Positions 25,231 through 34,400 of a DNA stretch of 64,000 nt are shown here, in pieces. Under the pieces are notes generated by a model. It was not told where the DNA came from. It saw only the letters and a list, made by a program, of their open reading frames with translations, and did no database searches. Each line of letters starts with the position of its first letter. Within the stretch, counting starts at the first letter, position 1. This stretch comes from Pseudomonas sp. QS1027. Its GTDB lineage: Bacteria > Pseudomonadota > Gammaproteobacteria > Pseudomonadales > Pseudomonadaceae. The position numbers and the translations under genes were made by a program. The stretch is taken from assembly GCF_002814235.1 (NCBI RefSeq), contig NZ_PHSU01000011.1, forward strand, positions 372,001-436,000, read 5' to 3'.

Positions 25231-27354
25231 TCTTTTGGCCCTCCCACCACGCGCTCCTCCGTCGTCCTGGCCCTGATGTTCAGCGGCCCATTGCTGGCTG
25301 ACGACCTGTTTATGGAAAACCAGCCCCTGCCCGAGGTGTTGACGGCCACGCGCCTGAAACAGTCGCCGGCGGCGGTACCCGGCAGCATGACGGTCATCGA
25401 CAACGAACTGATCAAGGCCAGTGGCGCCCGGGATATCAGCGAACTGCTGCGCCTGGTGCCGGGCATGATGGTCGGCTACACCAACGGCAACCAGGCCAGC
25501 ATCAACTACCACGGCACCGATGCCAGCAACGCCCGGCGCATGCAGGTGCTGATCGATGGTCGCTCGGTGTATCGCGCGGGCCTGGCGACCGTGGACTGGA
25601 GCGATATCCCGGTGGCCCTCGAGGATATCGAGCGCATCGAGGTGTTTCGCGGCCCGAACACCGTCAGCTACGGCGCCAATGCGCTGATGGCGGTGGTCAA
25701 TATCCTCACCAAGTCACCGGGCAGTACCCACGGCTCGACCCTGAAGATCACCCGCGGCGAACGCGGCATCAATGACTGGTACGCCAGCCAGGGCACGGGC
25801 TGGGGCACCGGCGACCTGCGCCTGTCGATGTCGGGCGAGGAGGACGAGGGCTTCCAGAGCGACCACCTGGGCAATGACTACCGCGACGGCCGGCGTGTCA
25901 CCCGGGTCGGTCTCTCGGTCAGCCAGACACTCAACGAACAGCAGAGCATCGACTGGCAACTGAACGTCAAGGACGGCACCAACCAGCGGCCCTATACCTA
26001 CCAGGCAGTATTTCCCGGGATCACCGCGGCTGGCGACAACTCCGATGTGCTGGCCAAGGACTACGCCGGCTCGCTGCGCTGGAACCTCGATATCAATCCC
26101 CAGCACAGCCTGTATATCCAGGGTTCGGCCCAGCACTGGGATCGCCAGCAGGTCTGGCAAGCCTGCGATGCCAAGGTGTCGTTCAGCCCGGAACTGACCC
26201 GGCTGTGGCAGTTGAATCCCAACTATGCGGAAAACCTGGCCCGTAACATGACCCAGTACGCTGTCGGCAGGCCCCCTCCGGGTGGCGCCCCGGAACAGGC
26301 ACTGGCCAATCAGGTTCTGGACCAATGGTTCAATCAAGGTGCCAGCCAGACGGTCTGCGGCAATATCGACCAAAGCACCCGCGAGACCCGCTACGATCTC
26401 GAACTGCAGGACACCCTGAGCCTGTCGGACAGCCTGCGCCTGGTCAGCGGCATGAACTATCGTTATGACAAGGCCGACTCCGAGACCTACTTCAACGGCA
26501 CCATCGACGACAGTACCTGGCGCCTGTTCGGCCAGCTCGAATGGCGCGCCAGCGAACACTGGCTGGTGCAGGGCGGTGCCATGTACGAAGACGCACAATT
26601 GACCGGCGCCTCCCTGACCCCGCGCTTCGCGGTCAACTACCTGATCAATCCCCGGCACGGCTTGCGCGCGGTCTATTCCGAAGCGATCCGCTCGCCGGAC
26701 ATGTTCGAGAACAACGTCAACTGGAGCTACAAGGTCACCAACCTGAGCTCGCCCACCTACGGCCAGAACAGCGGCCAGTATTTCGTCCAGACCCGTGGCC
26801 CGGGAAACCTGGACAAGGAACGGATGCGCTCGCGGGAACTGGGCTATAACGGTTTCTTCGCCGAGATCGGCCTGAGCCTGGACGTGAAGCTGTTCTATGA
26901 CGAAATCAGCGACATGATCAGCACCCCGCTGCGCAACAACCAGTTTATCGCCAGCAACGCCAACAGCTCCCGCTTCACCGGCAGCGAAGCCCAGTTCGAC
27001 TGGCGCCTGGGCAGCGCCGACCGCCTGCGCCTGACCTATGCCTACGTCGATGTCCAGGCCAGCAATCCGGTCGACGAACAATTCACCGCCCGCAACAGCG
27101 GCTCGGCCGGCTGGATGCGCGACTGGGGCGGCGGCTGGTCGAGTTCGGTCTTCTATTATGGCGACGACGCCATCAACCAGTACCGCTTCGAACGGGTCGA
27201 CCTGCGCCTGGCCAAGCGGATTCCCTTTCGCAGGGCCAGCCTGGAACTGGCCGGGATGCTGCAAGAACGTCTCGACGACCAGCCCATCACCTGGGCCGAC
27301 AACAACTACAACCAGCGCAGTGTCCTGTACTTCAGCGCAGAACTGGAGTTCTGA
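25228..27354 (+). CDS. TonB-dependent outer-membrane receptor
   Basis: This is a protein of about 708 residues. A signal peptide (VSFGPPTTRSSVVLALMFSG followed by PLLA|DD) precedes a TonB-box-like EVLTATR and a plug domain (GSMTVIDNELIKASGARDIS, then IERIEVFRGPNTVSYGANA, then MAVVNILTKSP). A beta-barrel ending LYFSAELEF, with the terminal Phe of outer-membrane proteins, follows. Two Cys (QACDAK and TVCGNI) may form a disulfide in an extracellular loop. TonB receptors import or sense siderophores, cobalamin, sugars or other large ligands; the ligand here is unknown. Two bases separate it from the binding-protein gene. The start is the GTG at 25228, less surely ATG 25195. Confidence 0.9.
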   Translation: MSFGPPTTRSSVVLALMFSGPLLADDLFMENQPLPEVLTATRLKQSPAAVPGSMTVIDNELIKASGARDISELLRLVPGMMVGYTNGNQASINYHGTDASNARRMQVLIDGRSVYRAGLATVDWSDIPVALEDIERIEVFRGPNTVSYGANALMAVVNILTKSPGSTHGSTLKITRGERGINDWYASQGTGWGTGDLRLSMSGEEDEGFQSDHLGNDYRDGRRVTRVGLSVSQTLNEQQSIDWQLNVKDGTNQRPYTYQAVFPGITAAGDNSDVLAKDYAGSLRWNLDINPQHSLYIQGSAQHWDRQQVWQACDAKVSFSPELTRLWQLNPNYAENLARNMTQYAVGRPPPGGAPEQALANQVLDQWFNQGASQTVCGNIDQSTRETRYDLELQDTLSLSDSLRLVSGMNYRYDKADSETYFNGTIDDSTWRLFGQLEWRASEHWLVQGGAMYEDAQLTGASLTPRFAVNYLINPRHGLRAVYSEAIRSPDMFENNVNWSYKVTNLSSPTYGQNSGQYFVQTRGPGNLDKERMRSRELGYNGFFAEIGLSLDVKLFYDEISDMISTPLRNNQFIASNANSSRFTGSEAQFDWRLGSADRLRLTYAYVDVQASNPVDEQFTARNSGSAGWMRDWGGGWSSSVFYYGDDAINQYRFERVDLRLAKRIPFRRASLELAGMLQERLDDQPITWADNNYNQRSVLYFSAELEF

Positions 27355-27356
27355 AC

Positions 27357-28289
27357 ATGAGCCGCCTGGGGTCAAGGATGACATCGGCATGGGGCTGGCG
27401 CCTGAGGCGACTGGGCCTGGCCCTGCTCGTGCTGTTGGCGAGCGTCCCGGCGCGCTCGGCCGAGGTGTTGCTGACCGGCACCGAAGACAGCCCCGGGGTC
27501 CAGGCCTTTACCGCCGCCCTGGCACAACAGCGCCCGAACGATCAGATACGCTTCGTGCCCCTGGCGCAGATGCCCGAACCCAGTCGCCTGCCCCCCGCCA
27601 CCCGCCTGATCCTGCTGGACCCGGCCAGCCTTGACTGGCGACTGAAGGATAAACAGGGGCCGGCGACCCTGGTCCTGCGCATCAGCCGCCTGCAAGCGAT
27701 GCAGCGCCTGGGAAGCGGACCGATCGCCAACCTCAGCCTGCTCTGGAGCGACCCACCACTTTCACGTCAGTTGCGCCTGATCCGCGAAGTGATGCCCCAG
27801 GCGCGGCGGATCGGCGTGCTCTATACCCAGGGCAGCGAATTCCTGCTGGCCGAACTGAACCAGGCGGCCAAGCCCCTGGGACTGGAGATCGTCCCCCAGC
27901 GCTGGGACGACACCCGCGACAGCCGGCCCCTGCAAACCCTGCTCAAGAGCAGCGACGTACTGCTCGGGCTGGACGATCCGACCTTGTACAACCCCGGGAC
28001 CGCGAAGAACCTGCTGCTCAGCAGCTACGCCCGGCAACTGGCGCTGATCGGCCCCAACGCCGGCTTCGTCAAGGCCGGCAGCCTGGCCAGTACCTACAGC
28101 GACCAGACCGACTGGCTGGCGATCCTCGACGAGTTGCTCGACCGCGCTCCGTCCGGATGGCCGGGCAGTCTGTACCCGCAACGCTTCAAGGTCCTGAGCA
28201 ACCCGCAAGTCGCCCGCTCCCTGGGTATCGAACCGATCGACGAAGCCTCGCTCGCCACCCGGCTGGCCGAAAGAGAGACCCGCCCATGA
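27357..28289 (+). CDS. Periplasmic ABC-type substrate-binding protein (no transporter partner)
   Basis: This 310-residue exported protein has the signal peptide segment RLGLALLVLLASVPARSAEV. The fold resembles the ABC_sub_bind/LivK-like two-lobed binding proteins: a first lobe with LILLDPASLDW, a hinge region ARRIGVLYTQGSEFLLAEL, then LLGLDDPTLYNPGTAKNLL, and the family ending LSNPQVARSLGIEP. No ABC permease or ATPase gene is nearby, so it more likely presents a ligand to a receptor than feeds an importer. Its ATG overlaps nothing but follows the receptor stop by two bases. Its stop overlaps the kinase ATG (ATGA). Confidence 0.82.
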   Translation: MSRLGSRMTSAWGWRLRRLGLALLVLLASVPARSAEVLLTGTEDSPGVQAFTAALAQQRPNDQIRFVPLAQMPEPSRLPPATRLILLDPASLDWRLKDKQGPATLVLRISRLQAMQRLGSGPIANLSLLWSDPPLSRQLRLIREVMPQARRIGVLYTQGSEFLLAELNQAAKPLGLEIVPQRWDDTRDSRPLQTLLKSSDVLLGLDDPTLYNPGTAKNLLLSSYARQLALIGPNAGFVKAGSLASTYSDQTDWLAILDELLDRAPSGWPGSLYPQRFKVLSNPQVARSLGIEPIDEASLATRLAERETRP

Positions 28290-30181
28290 CCCTGCGACGG
28301 TACTGGGGCATCAGCGCCCGGACCCAGATGATCAGCCTCGGCCCCGCGCTGTTGCTGACGTTGCTGCTGATCAGTTTCTTCACCTTCGTGCGGATCCAGG
28401 ACCTGCGCCAGGAACTCGACCACACCGGCCAACTGATTGCCAACCAGTTGGCGCCGGCCACCGAATACGGGGTGATTTCCGGCAACAATGAAGTCCTCGA
28501 AAGCCTGATGCGGGCGACCCTGGCCACGCCCCACGTGCGTTTTCTCGAGGTCCAGGACCGCAGCAACAATATTCTCGTGTATGTCGAGCAGCCCTCCCAG
28601 GAACATGCCCGGCTGCAGTCGGTGAAACTGTTCCAGGCGCCGGTACGCCTGCAACGCATTCAACTGGACAACGACTTCCTGCAGGAAGACAGCTCACCCG
28701 GCGTGACCCAGAGCGAGGACTATCTGGGGCGGGTGATTGTCGGCATGTCCAACGACGCCTTCAGCCAACGGCAACAGGAAATCCTCCTCAAGGCCGGGAT
28801 CCTCGCGCTGTTCGCCCTGGTCTTCACCTTTCTCCTGGCACGGCGACTGGCCGCCAGCCTGGCGCAACCGATCAGCGCCATGGGCGTTGCGGTCAAGGCG
28901 ATTCAACAGGGCGACTACAAGACCCAGTTGCCGGTGGTCGACGACGCCGAGCTCGGCGCCCTGGCGCGGCATATCAACAACCTCGCCGGCGCCCTCGAAC
29001 AGGCCAGTCGCGAACAGCACCAGGCCATCGCCCAGTTGATCCAGACCCGTGAAGAAGCGGAACGGGCGAACAATGCCAAGTCGGACTTCCTGGCCATGAT
29101 GAGCCACGAACTGCGCACGCCGATGAACGGTGTCCTGGGCATGCTGCAACTGCTCGAAACCACCGAGATGACCGAGGAACAGACGGAATACGCGGCCCTG
29201 GCCTCGGAGTCCACCGAACACCTGCTCAAGGTGATCAACGACATCCTCGACTTCTCGCGGATCGAACGCTCGGCCCTGGAGCTGGAGCATATTGCATTCA
29301 ACCTCGCCGAGCTGATCGGCAGTTGCGCCCAGGCTTTCCAGCACAACGCGAGCCAGCGCGGCCTGCGCCTGGACCTGCAGATCCCCGCGGACATGCAGGC
29401 CTTGCAGGTCAAGGGCGACCCGACACGGATCCGCCAGATCCTGGTCAACCTGATCGGCAATGCGCTGAAGTTCACCGAGCAGGGCAGCGTCGGCATCGAG
29501 CCGCACTGGCAGGCGCTGGACGACGATGTGCTGTGGTTCACCTGCACCGTGCGCGACAGCGGCATCGGTATTTCCAGCGAACGCCTGGAACTGATGTTCG
29601 ACGCCTTCCAGCAGGCCGACAGCTCGATTTCCCGGCGCTACGGCGGCACCGGCCTGGGCCTGCCGATCGCGCGGACCCTGGCCGAACGCATGGGCGGCAC
29701 CCTGCACGCCCGTAGCGAAGAGGGCCGGGGCTCGGTATTCACCCTGGAAATCCCCCTGGCCCTGCACCACCCGACCCAAGCCGCCGTCCTGGCGCCCCCG
29801 CCCAGCGGCCATGGCGAAGGACGCAAGGTGCTGCTGGTGGAGGACAACCCGGTCAACCAGACCGTCATCGACGCCATGCTGCGCGGCCTGGGCTTCGACG
29901 TCAGCCTGGCCACCGACGGTGCCCAGGCCATCGACTGCGCCCGCAACGGCCTGTTCGCGGCGATCCTGATGGACTGCCGGCTACCGATCGTCGACGGCTA
30001 CGAAGCCACCCGGCAAATCCGCCAACTGCCCGAGTACGCTCAGGTACCGATCATCGCCCTGACCGCCAACGCCTTGCAGGGCGACCGCGAAAGCTGCCTG
30101 CGCGCGGGCATGAACGACTACCTGTCCAAGCCCTTCAAACGCATGGATCTACAGCAGATTCTCCAGCAGTGGCTGCCTTGA
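28286..30181 (+). CDS. Hybrid histidine kinase, PA1611-like
   Basis: This is a 631-residue kinase. Membrane segments lie at 17-36 and 168-187, with a periplasmic domain of about 130 residues between them. A HAMP domain is at about 188-240, the phospho-acceptor His274 in MMSHELRTPMNG, ATPase motifs NLIGNALKFT, DSGIGIS and GGTGLGLPIA, and a C-terminal receiver with Asp563 in MDCRLPIVDGYE. There is no HPt and no DNA-binding output, so phosphate must pass to a separate HPt protein. Its place directly before fabA matches P. aeruginosa PA1611, reported to bind RetS and to feed HptB. The start overlaps the binding-protein stop (ATGA). Confidence 0.9.
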   Translation: MTLRRYWGISARTQMISLGPALLLTLLLISFFTFVRIQDLRQELDHTGQLIANQLAPATEYGVISGNNEVLESLMRATLATPHVRFLEVQDRSNNILVYVEQPSQEHARLQSVKLFQAPVRLQRIQLDNDFLQEDSSPGVTQSEDYLGRVIVGMSNDAFSQRQQEILLKAGILALFALVFTFLLARRLAASLAQPISAMGVAVKAIQQGDYKTQLPVVDDAELGALARHINNLAGALEQASREQHQAIAQLIQTREEAERANNAKSDFLAMMSHELRTPMNGVLGMLQLLETTEMTEEQTEYAALASESTEHLLKVINDILDFSRIERSALELEHIAFNLAELIGSCAQAFQHNASQRGLRLDLQIPADMQALQVKGDPTRIRQILVNLIGNALKFTEQGSVGIEPHWQALDDDVLWFTCTVRDSGIGISSERLELMFDAFQQADSSISRRYGGTGLGLPIARTLAERMGGTLHARSEEGRGSVFTLEIPLALHHPTQAAVLAPPPSGHGEGRKVLLVEDNPVNQTVIDAMLRGLGFDVSLATDGAQAIDCARNGLFAAILMDCRLPIVDGYEATRQIRQLPEYAQVPIIALTANALQGDRESCLRAGMNDYLSKPFKRMDLQQILQQWLP

Positions 30182-30268
30182 ATACGATGTGCGACTGGCG
30201 TGAAAGACGAAAGTGCGGCAGTCTTAGGCACCCGAATGAGCTGGAAAACCGGCTTGAATAAAAATTTC

Positions 30269-30286
30269 AGTGCACAAGTGTACATT
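30269..30286 (+). promoter_or_regulatory. Candidate FabR/DesT-type operator upstream of fabA
   Basis: The interrupted palindrome AGTGCACA-AG-TGTACATT has six of eight arm positions symmetric. It resembles in layout the TetR-family FabR/DesT operators that control unsaturated fatty-acid genes. It lies about 130 bases before the fabA start. No experimentally tested site was compared. Confidence 0.4.
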
Positions 30287-30417
30287 CATGTCCTTGGTGC
30301 TGTGACTTTCACCACAACGCAATAGTCTATGAGTAGGCTGTCGCTTCGAGGCATGAACGCTTCGATCGGCCGGGAAGATTTGCCCCACCTGCCGCATGGG
30401 ACTATTGAGGAGCTCGC

Positions 30418-30933
30418 ATGACCAAACAAAACGCCTTTACCCGGGAAGATCTGCTGCGCTGCAGTCGCGGCGAGCTGTTCGGCCCAGGTAACGCGCAACT
30501 GCCCGCCCCCAACATGCTGATGGTGGATCGCATCACCCATATCAGCGAAGAAGGCGGCAAGTACGGCAAAGGTGAATTGGTCGCCGAACTGGATATCACC
30601 CCGGACCTGTGGTTCTTCGCTTGCCACTTCGAGGGCGATCCGGTGATGCCAGGCTGCCTGGGCCTCGATGCCATGTGGCAGCTGGTCGGTTTCTTCCTCG
30701 GCTGGCAGGGTCTGCCGGGCCGTGGCCGTGCGCTGGGTTCGGGCGAAGTGAAATTCTTCGGCCAGGTCCTGCCGACCGCCAAGAAAGTCACCTACAACAT
30801 TCATATCAAGCGCGTCCTCAAAGGCAAGCTGAACCTGGCCATTGCCGACGGTTCGGTCACGGTCGACGGTCGCGAGATCTACACCGCCGAAGGCCTGCGG
30901 GTCGGCGTCTTCACCTCCACTGACAACTTCTAA
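30418..30933 (+). CDS. fabA: 3-hydroxydecanoyl-ACP dehydratase/isomerase FabA
   Basis: This 171-residue enzyme of the anaerobic unsaturated fatty-acid pathway dehydrates 3-hydroxydecanoyl-ACP and isomerises trans-2- to cis-3-decenoyl-ACP. The catalytic His70 ([14 protein letters not shown]) and Asp84 (LGLDAMWQ) are at the same residue numbers as in E. coli FabA. GAGGAGCTCGC precedes the ATG. It is followed by fabB after 11 bases, the standard fabAB operon of Pseudomonas. Confidence 0.98.
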   Translation: MTKQNAFTREDLLRCSRGELFGPGNAQLPAPNMLMVDRITHISEEGGKYGKGELVAELDITPDLWFFACHFEGDPVMPGCLGLDAMWQLVGFFLGWQGLPGRGRALGSGEVKFFGQVLPTAKKVTYNIHIKRVLKGKLNLAIADGSVTVDGREIYTAEGLRVGVFTSTDNF

Positions 30934-30944
30934 GGGTTATTCGC

Positions 30945-32165
30945 ATGCGCCGCGTCGTTATCACTGGTCTGGGCATCGTTTCGTGCCTGGGCAATGACAA
31001 AGAGACCGTCTCCGCTAACCTGCGTGCAAGCCGCCCTGGCATCCGCTTCAACCCGGAATATGCCGAAATGGGTCTGCGTAGCCAGGTTTCCGGCTCCATT
31101 GACCTCAATCTCGAAGAGCTGATCGATCGCAAGATCTATCGCTTCGTCGGCCACGCGGCGGCTTACGCCTACCTGGCCATGAAAGACGCCATCGCCGACT
31201 CCGGTCTGAGCGAAGATCAGGTGTCCAACCCGCGTACCGGCCTGGTGGCCGGCTCGGGCGGCGCCTCGACCCTGAACCAGATGGAAGCGCTGGATATCCT
31301 GCGCGAGAAGGGCGTCAAGCGCGTCGGTCCATACCGCGTGACCCGCACCATGGGCAGCACTGTTTCCGCGTGCCTGGCCACGCCGTTCAAGATCAAGGGC
31401 CTGAACTACTCGATCTCCTCCGCCTGCGCCACCAGTGCTCACTGCATCGGTACCGCCCTGGAGCAGATCCAGATGGGCAAGCAGGACATCGTCTTCGCCG
31501 GTGGCGGTGAAGAAGAACATTGGAGCCAGTCGTTCCTGTTCGACGCCATGGGCGCGCTGTCCACCCAGTACAACGAAACCCCGGAAAAGGCCTCCCGCGC
31601 CTACGACGCCAAGCGTGACGGTTTTGTCATCGCCGGCGGTGGCGGCATGGTGGTGGTCGAGGAGCTGGAACACGCTCTGGCCCGTGGCGCGAAGATCTAC
31701 GCGGAAATCGTCGGCTACGGGGCAACCTCCGACGGCTACGACATGGTTGCGCCAAGCGGCGAAGGCGCGGTCCGCTGCATGCAGATGGCCATGGCCACTG
31801 TCGACGGCCCGATCGACTACCTGAACACCCACGGCACCTCGACTCCGGTCGGCGACGTCGCGGAAATGAAAGGTGTGCGTGAAGTCTTCGGCGACAAGGC
31901 CCCGGTCATCAGTTCGACCAAGAGCCTGTCCGGTCACTCCCTGGGCGCCGCCGGCGTTCACGAAGCGATCTACTGCCTGCTGATGATGGAAGGCAAGTTC
32001 ATTGCCGGTTCCGCCAACATCGAAGAGCTGGACCCGGAAGTCGCTGACATGCCGGTACTGACCAAGACCCGCGAAAACGTTGAGCTGAACAACGTGATGA
32101 GCAACAGCTTCGGCTTCGGCGGCACCAACGCCACCCTGGTCCTGAAGCGCTGGCAGGGCAAGTAA
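30945..32165 (+). CDS. fabB: 3-oxoacyl-ACP synthase I FabB
   Basis: This 406-residue condensing enzyme elongates cis-3-decenoyl-ACP made by FabA. The catalytic triad is Cys161 (SSACATSAH), His296 ([11 protein letters not shown]) and His331 ([11 protein letters not shown]). The C-terminal [14 protein letters not shown] is also typical. It shares the transcript with fabA and ends at a strong intrinsic terminator. Confidence 0.98.
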   Translation: MRRVVITGLGIVSCLGNDKETVSANLRASRPGIRFNPEYAEMGLRSQVSGSIDLNLEELIDRKIYRFVGHAAAYAYLAMKDAIADSGLSEDQVSNPRTGLVAGSGGASTLNQMEALDILREKGVKRVGPYRVTRTMGSTVSACLATPFKIKGLNYSISSACATSAHCIGTALEQIQMGKQDIVFAGGGEEEHWSQSFLFDAMGALSTQYNETPEKASRAYDAKRDGFVIAGGGGMVVVEELEHALARGAKIYAEIVGYGATSDGYDMVAPSGEGAVRCMQMAMATVDGPIDYLNTHGTSTPVGDVAEMKGVREVFGDKAPVISSTKSLSGHSLGAAGVHEAIYCLLMMEGKFIAGSANIEELDPEVADMPVLTKTRENVELNNVMSNSFGFGGTNATLVLKRWQGK

Positions 32166-32180
32166 GCCCGCTCGCCACAG

Positions 32181-32210
32181 AAAGCCCCGACTGGTTCGGG
32201 GCTTTTTTTT
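32181..32210 (+). terminator. Intrinsic terminator of fabAB
   Basis: AAAGCCCCGA, a short loop and TCGGGGCTTT are followed by a run of T. This is a stem of about ten base pairs, 16 bases after the fabB stop. Confidence 0.9.
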
Positions 32211-32327
32211 ACCTTCTGAAAGTGAACACGGTTTTGCGCAAGTTCTGCAGCAGACCCTGTCAGATGCTTGCAAACAATGCCGTTGCTCTATACTCACTGT
32301 GAGCAAATCTCCTGAAAAGGAGCAATC

Positions 32328-32756
32328 ATGAAACGTTTTCTCTGCTCCCTCGCCTTCCTTGTCATCTGCGCAGTAAGTGGCCTGCCTTCCCTTGCAAATG
32401 CCCAAGTGGGTATACATATCAACCTGGGTGCACCTCCCCCGCCAAGTTATGTCGTTCCGCCAGCGCGCCCGGGATATATCTGGGCACCCGGGTACTGGAA
32501 TCTCGTCGGCGGTCGCCGTGTATGGGTCAACGGCTTCTGGGTACCGGCTCGACCGGGGTATGCCTACACCCCCGCACGCTGGGTTCACGGCCCCCACGGT
32601 TGGCATTTTCAAAAACCAGGCTGGAGTCACCATCGGCCACCCCCTCATCACAGGCCGCCTCAACATCATAAGCCACCTCATAAGCCGCCCCATCACAAGC
32701 CTCCTCACAAGCCGCCAACAGGCGGTGGCGGACCTGGTGGAGGACCTCGTCATTGA
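32328..32756 (+). CDS. Exported YXWGXW-type protein with His/Pro-rich tail
   Basis: This 142-residue protein has a Sec signal peptide (MKRFLCSLAFLVICAVSGLP then SLANAQ). The central part has the repeated Trp/Gly pattern of YXWGXW proteins: RPGYIWAPGYWN, VWVNGFWVPARPGY and ARWVHGPHGW. From about residue 100 the protein is almost only His, Pro and Lys in PPHHRPP, PHKPPHHK-like units, then Gly-rich. The tail could bind metal ions; this is inference. AAGGAG lies six bases before the ATG. It is a single gene after the fabAB terminator. Confidence 0.8.
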   Translation: MKRFLCSLAFLVICAVSGLPSLANAQVGIHINLGAPPPPSYVVPPARPGYIWAPGYWNLVGGRRVWVNGFWVPARPGYAYTPARWVHGPHGWHFQKPGWSHHRPPPHHRPPQHHKPPHKPPHHKPPHKPPTGGGGPGGGPRH

Positions 32757-32866
32757 CCCCGACGTAAAGGACCTGGGGCGGGAACGCGAAAAAAGCTGAA
32801 CATCACTCGGGCGTAGTGATCTATAAAGTTCAGGGTCTTTTCCCGCCACTCTCCATGAGGTTTGTC

Positions 32867-33283
32867 ATGACCATCACCATCAACACCGAATCCAGCGACG
32901 GTTTTCGTCACAGTGTGCAGATCGATGATCACCAGCTGTTCGCCGATGTCCCCAAGAGCGCGGGTGGCGAAGGCTCGGCACCGGAACCCCACGACTACTT
33001 CGACACGGCCCTGGGGACCTGCAAGGCCCTGACCCTCAAGCTCTACGCCCAGAAGAAAGGCATTCCGCTGACCGGGGTCACCGTCGAGGTCAAGCGCGAC
33101 AACAGCCAGGAACAGAAAGGCAAGTACGGCCTGCTGGTCAAACTGACCCTCAAGGGCGTGCTCAGCGATGCCCAGCGCGAAGAACTGCACAAAGTCGCGG
33201 ATCGCTGCCCGATCCACAAGTTGATGACCACCACCGAAGTCAGCATCGAAACCCTGCTGGCCGAAGGCGCTTTCAGCCAGTAA
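32867..33283 (+). CDS. OsmC-family peroxidase-like protein
   Basis: This 138-residue OsmC/Ohr-fold protein has the two conserved cysteines at Cys52 (LGTCKALTLKLYA) and Cys114 (ADRCPIHKLM), the thiol pair used for hydroperoxide reduction in this family. It is closest in look to the YhfA/OsmC-like branch rather than Ohr. The ATG at 32867 (MTITINTESS) has GAGG six bases before it and is preferred over upstream ATGs. Confidence 0.88.
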   Translation: MTITINTESSDGFRHSVQIDDHQLFADVPKSAGGEGSAPEPHDYFDTALGTCKALTLKLYAQKKGIPLTGVTVEVKRDNSQEQKGKYGLLVKLTLKGVLSDAQREELHKVADRCPIHKLMTTTEVSIETLLAEGAFSQ

Positions 33284-33343
33284 GGGCAGCGGCGAAAAAG
33301 CGGGTTATGCTCTGCGCATCGCCCGCTGAGCCAGGAAGCCCCC

Positions 33344-34228
33344 ATGAACACACCACTGGTGATCCGTCCTCGCGCCGAGGATGTCGAAGGCCAACCGATC
33401 CTGCGGCCCCTGCCCTCGGCCCAGTGCCGCAGCATCGGGCCCTTCGTGTTTTTCGACCATATGCTGGAAACCCGCTATGCGCCGGGGCACGGGATGAATG
33501 TGCGGCAGCACCCGCATATCGGCCTGTCGACCCTGACCTACCTGTTCGACGGCGAGATCGTGCACAAGGACAGTCTCGGCTCCGAGCAACACGTCAAACC
33601 CGGCGATGTCAGCTGGATGACCGCCGGCAGCGCCATCGCCCATGTCGAACGGACCCCGGCCGAACTCGTCGCCAGTGGCTCCAGCCTGCATGGGTTGCAG
33701 ATCTGGCTGGCGTCGCCCAAGGCGCTGGAACAGGGGCCCGGCCATTACAGCCATCACCCGGCCGCCAGCCTGCCCGTCAGTGACAACCTGGGAGTGCGGA
33801 TCCGCCTGGTCGCCGGCAGCGGCTTTTGCCTGACGTCACCGGTGCCGGTACTGTCGCCCACGCTGTATGCCGATATCCACATGGAAAGCGGGACCACCCT
33901 GCTGATTGCCGATGAGTATGCGGAGCGTGCGGTGTATGTGCTGGACGGTGAGGCGCAGCTGGAAGGTGAAGCGCTGGAGCCGCGCAGCCTGGTAGTGCTG
34001 CCGACCGGGGAAAGCTTCACGCTGTTCGCCGAGGGGGAGTGTCATCTGGTGGTGATCGGCGGTGCGCCGCTGGATGGGCCACGGCGGATGAACTGGAATT
34101 TTGTGGCCAGCGATCCGGCATTGATCAATAGCGCCCGTCAGCGCTGGGCGGCCGGGGATTGGCCGAAGGTACCGGGGGAAAACGAACGGATCGAGTTGCC
34201 GCGCAAGCCTGCCGCGGAAAAAACCTGA
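33344..34228 (+). CDS. Pirin family protein
   Basis: This 294-residue protein has a bicupin layout. The N-terminal cupin holds the pirin metal ligands and signature: GPFVFFDHM, NVRQHPHIGLSTLTYLFDGE and DVSWMTAGSAIAHVER. The C-terminal cupin is more degenerate. Pirins bind iron and some oxidise quercetin; others act as regulators. The actual role here is unknown. It follows the OsmC-like gene by 60 bases. Confidence 0.9.
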   Translation: MNTPLVIRPRAEDVEGQPILRPLPSAQCRSIGPFVFFDHMLETRYAPGHGMNVRQHPHIGLSTLTYLFDGEIVHKDSLGSEQHVKPGDVSWMTAGSAIAHVERTPAELVASGSSLHGLQIWLASPKALEQGPGHYSHHPAASLPVSDNLGVRIRLVAGSGFCLTSPVPVLSPTLYADIHMESGTTLLIADEYAERAVYVLDGEAQLEGEALEPRSLVVLPTGESFTLFAEGECHLVVIGGAPLDGPRRMNWNFVASDPALINSARQRWAAGDWPKVPGENERIELPRKPAAEKT

Positions 34229-34284
34229 AGTAGATGAACCTTGCGAGTGGGGTTTAGCGGCATGGGGTTTAGCGCCCTTGAGGG

Positions 34285-34379
34285 CTTTCGCGGGCAAGCC
34301 CTGCTCCTACAGGTTGGTGGCGTGCACAAATCTTGTGAACGACGAAAAACCGTAGGAGCAGGGCTTGCCCGCGAAGAGG
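34285..34379. repeat. REP inverted pair, opposite orientation
   Basis: CTTTCGCGGGCAAGCCCTGC (then TCCTACAGG) is followed about 37 bases later by CGTAGGAGCAGGGCTTGCCC (then GCGAAGAGG). The arms are in the reverse arrangement compared with the other pairs in the window. The pair lies between convergent pirin and dienelactone-hydrolase-like genes. Confidence 0.85.
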
Positions 34380-34400
34380 CCTTCAAGAACGCCAGAAGAA

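Noticed and set aside
25228..30181. Interpretation of the receptor and binding protein as a complete ABC import system
   Set aside because: No permease or ATPase gene is present before or after; the next genes are gpsA (divergent) and fabAB.
32630..32740. Short tandem-like CATCACAAGCCTCC-type repeats that could suggest a CRISPR or microsatellite
   Set aside because: They are in-frame codons of the His/Pro/Lys tail, of irregular spacing and without unique spacers.
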